Below, one piece after another: positions 6,813-8,757 of a stretch of 8,757 bases of DNA. The translations under genes were made by a program, and so were the position numbers. Source of the stretch: Phycisphaerales bacterium UBA1910 (lineage in GTDB: Bacteria > Planctomycetota > Phycisphaerae > Phycisphaerales > UBA1924). Each line of letters begins with the position of its first letter. The first letter of the stretch is position 1. Location of the stretch: positions 8,421 through 17,177 of the forward strand of contig DDGE01000008.1 in NCBI GenBank assembly GCA_002337545.1. Reading direction: 5' to 3'. The notes beneath the pieces are model-generated. The model was not told the DNA's origin and did not search any database. It saw nothing but the letters and a program-made list of their open reading frames with translations.

Positions 6813-7820
6813 ATGCCCAGACCCATCACGATGTTTACCGGCCAATGGGCCGATATGCCCCTGAAGGAACTCGCTCGCAAAGCCAGCGAATGGGGATTCG
6901 ATGGGCTTGAACTCGCGTGCTGGGGCGATCACTTCGAGGTTGATCGAGCGCTGAACGAGGACGGGTACTGTCAGGGGCAGCTCGATGTGCTCGCGGAGCA
7001 CGGGTTGTCGTGTTACGCAATCTCGAACCATCTCGTCGGGCAAGCGGTGAGCGATCCGATCGACTCGCGCCACAAATCGATCGTGCCCGGGCGCATCTGG
7101 GGCGACGGTTCGCCCGAGGGTGTGCAGCAGCGGGCGGCGCGGGAGATGATCGACACGGCGCACGCGGCGAAGAAGCTCGGTGTTGGTGTCGTCAACGGGT
7201 TTACCGGATCACCCGTCTGGCACAAACTCTACTTCTTCCCGCCGACAAGTGAAGCGGATATCGATGCGGGGTACGAGCAGTTCGCGAAGCAGTGGGCCCC
7301 GATCCTCGACGCGTACAAGGACGCGGGTGTCGGGTTCGCGCTCGAGGTGCACCCGACGGAGATCGCGTACGACATCGTGACCTTTGAGCGCGCGCTCGAT
7401 GCGCTCGATCATCACCCGGCGTTCGGGATCAACTTCGATCCATCCCACCTGATCTGGCAGGGGATCGACCCGGTGAAACTGATCAATGCCTTCCCGGAGC
7501 GGATCTTCCATGTCCATGTAAAGGATGCCGCGACGACACTCGATGGGACAAACTCCGTCCTTGGTGGTCACCTTGGCTTTGGTGATCATCGGCGCGGATG
7601 GGACTTCCGATCACCTGGGCACGGGGATGTGGATTTTGGCGGGATCATCCGTGCGCTCAACCGGATCGAGTATGCGGGGCCACTGAGTATCGAGTGGGAA
7701 GACAGCGCGATGGACCGCGAGCACGGCGCTGAGGAATCGTGCGCGTTTGTGCGTTCGATCGACTTCCCAGCGTCGGGTCGGGCATTCGACAGCGCGTTCG
7801 ATAAGGAAGAACAGGAATGA
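6813..7820 (+). CDS. Second sugar phosphate isomerase/epimerase-like TIM-barrel protein (AP_endonuc_2 family)
   Basis: A 335-residue cytoplasmic TIM-barrel protein, about 60 residues longer than the isomerase at 3582-4415 and of a different subfamily. Motifs include [10 protein letters not shown] (8-17), [11 protein letters not shown] (31-41), VVNGFTGS (126-133), ALEVHPTE with Glu178 and His180, INFDPSH with Asp209 and His212, HVHVKD with His235 and Lys237-Asp238, the loop [20 protein letters not shown] (252-271), and SIEWED with Glu294. The metal-binding acids and histidines all appear present. Much of the extra length is the insertion between the HVHVKD strand and the final Glu strand, which covers the active-site mouth in related folds and should set substrate choice. 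I recognise this sequence type as one often seen beside the oxidoreductase type that follows it; that is from memory and unchecked. Its TGA overlaps the next ATG (7817-7820). Reaction unknown. Confidence 0.92.
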   Translation: MPRPITMFTGQWADMPLKELARKASEWGFDGLELACWGDHFEVDRALNEDGYCQGQLDVLAEHGLSCYAISNHLVGQAVSDPIDSRHKSIVPGRIWGDGSPEGVQQRAAREMIDTAHAAKKLGVGVVNGFTGSPVWHKLYFFPPTSEADIDAGYEQFAKQWAPILDAYKDAGVGFALEVHPTEIAYDIVTFERALDALDHHPAFGINFDPSHLIWQGIDPVKLINAFPERIFHVHVKDAATTLDGTNSVLGGHLGFGDHRRGWDFRSPGHGDVDFGGIIRALNRIEYAGPLSIEWEDSAMDREHGAEESCAFVRSIDFPASGRAFDSAFDKEEQE

Positions 7821-8757
7821 CGGATCGACTCACATACGCGATGATCGGCGGCGGGATCGGTGCATTCATCGGCGAGGTCCATCGCAGAGCGATCTCGCTC
7901 GATGATCGTGCGCGACTCGTCGCGGGGGCGCTTTCTTCGACACCCGAAAAGTCCAAGCTCAGCGCCGATCAGCTCGGTCTCGATCCAGATCGGAGTTACG
8001 GCAGTTACCATGAACTGTTCGAGCGCGAGTCCAAGCGGGACGATCGGGTGGACTTTGTCTCGATCGTGACCCCGAACGACACGCACTACCCGATCGCAAA
8101 GATAGCGCTCGAATACGGGTTCCATGTGGTGCTCGACAAGCCCGCGACGCACACGAGCGAGCAGGCGCAGGAGCTTGCGGATCTTGCGGAACGGCAGGGG
8201 CTCGTGTGCTGCGTGACATACAACTACACCGGGTACCCGATGGTGCGTCAGGCGCGAGCGATGATCGCTGCGGGAGAACTCGGTGCTATTCGCAAGGTGT
8301 ACGCTGAATACCACCAGGGGTGGTTGGCGAACGATCTCGAAGCATCGGGTCAGAAGCAGGCAGCATGGCGCGTTGATCCGAAGCGGGCGGGTCTCGGCGG
8401 GGCGCTGGGCGATATCGGGACACACGCGGAGAACCTGGTTGGATTCGTCACGGGGTTGGAGATCAAGTCGGTTCATGCCCATCTCCAATCGTTTGTGCCC
8501 GGACGCGCACTCGACGACGACGCGAGTGTCATGGTGCGATTCGCCAACGGAGGGCACGGGGTCCTGACGGCTTCGCAGATCTGTATCGGTGAGGGCAATG
8601 GGCTCACGCTCCGCATCCACGGCGACAAGGGGTCGATCTGGTGGCATCAGGAAACTCCCGATGAACTCCGTGTCGCGATGCTCGATGAGAACCCGGTGAC
8701 ATTCACACGAGGCGGGCCGGGGTTGCATGAGGACGCATCAATCTCAGCTCGCATCCC
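7817..8757 (+). CDS. Cytoplasmic Gfo/Idh/MocA-family oxidoreductase with DKP motif (3' end cut by window)
   Basis: The frame opens at ATG 7817, inside the stop of the isomerase gene (ATGA), with AAGGA at 7803-7807, and runs to the window edge: 313 codons seen, with perhaps 60-80 residues missing judging by related proteins. No signal peptide. The nucleotide loop reads GGGIGA (11-16), with Ala in the last glycine position, followed by FIGEVHRRA. The EKP motif is D-K-P (107-109), keeping the catalytic Lys108, and the active-site motif is [10 protein letters not shown] with Asp199 and His203. The protein therefore looks functional as an NAD(P)-dependent sugar or cyclitol dehydrogenase. The N-terminal sequence, the [12 protein letters not shown] block (136-147) and the GRALDDDA stretch mark a subfamily different from the oxidoreductase at 4412-5434, so the two isomerase/dehydrogenase pairs are probably not recent duplicates of each other. 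Confidence 0.93.
   Translation, partial: MTDRLTYAMIGGGIGAFIGEVHRRAISLDDRARLVAGALSSTPEKSKLSADQLGLDPDRSYGSYHELFERESKRDDRVDFVSIVTPNDTHYPIAKIALEYGFHVVLDKPATHTSEQAQELADLAERQGLVCCVTYNYTGYPMVRQARAMIAAGELGAIRKVYAEYHQGWLANDLEASGQKQAAWRVDPKRAGLGGALGDIGTHAENLVGFVTGLEIKSVHAHLQSFVPGRALDDDASVMVRFANGGHGVLTASQICIGEGNGLTLRIHGDKGSIWWHQETPDELRVAMLDENPVTFTRGGPGLHEDASISARI

Noticed and set aside
7586..8728. Minus-strand open frame of 380 codons
   Set aside because: It is antisense to the second isomerase/dehydrogenase pair, whose catalytic motifs are clear; the antisense product is low in recognisable structure.

Overview
The window is chromosomal DNA, moderately GC-rich and tightly packed, almost certainly from a Planctomycetota bacterium (a Phycisphaerae-like or Pirellula-like lineage would fit). 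The reasons are the dense stacking of Gfo/Idh/MocA-family NAD(P) oxidoreductases, two of them with Tat export signals, mixed with AP_endonuc_2-type TIM-barrel sugar isomerase/epimerases and a NupG-like transporter. This combination is typical of that phylum, but the placement is an inference from gene content; no marker gene is present.

Eight protein genes fill the window in four blocks. (1) Minus strand, 3482 to 1: Tat-exported oxidoreductase, then an ApbE-type FMN transferase that overlaps its end, then a second Tat-exported oxidoreductase cut by the window edge. (2) Plus strand, 3582-5434: a TIM-barrel isomerase and a cytoplasmic oxidoreductase joined by an ATGA stop/start overlap. (3) Minus strand, 6722-5436: a 12-helix MFS transporter whose stop codon lies one base from the convergent block 2 stop. 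(4) Plus strand, 6813 to the window end: a second isomerase and oxidoreductase pair, again joined by ATGA, with the oxidoreductase cut by the window edge.

Two divergent intergenic regions probably hold the promoters. The first (3483-3581) carries a perfect 19-bp palindrome (3508-3526) and a second inverted repeat (3543-3563), one near each divergent gene. The second (6723-6812) has only short repeats. There is no regulator, tRNA, rRNA, mobile element or CRISPR in the window, and no convincing terminator hairpin was seen. No gap without a gene exceeds about 100 bases.

Taken together the genes suggest catabolism of a sugar, glycoside or cyclitol through keto-sugar intermediates: oxidation outside the cytoplasmic membrane by the exported dehydrogenases, uptake by the MFS carrier, and further redox and isomerisation by the two cytoplasmic dehydrogenase/isomerase pairs. 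The substrate cannot be read from sequence. The points most worth a second look are the exported oxidoreductase at the left edge, which has lost both the EKP lysine and the active-site histidine; the ApbE gene set between two exported dehydrogenases with no visible flavinylation target; and the paired inverted repeats between blocks 1 and 2.
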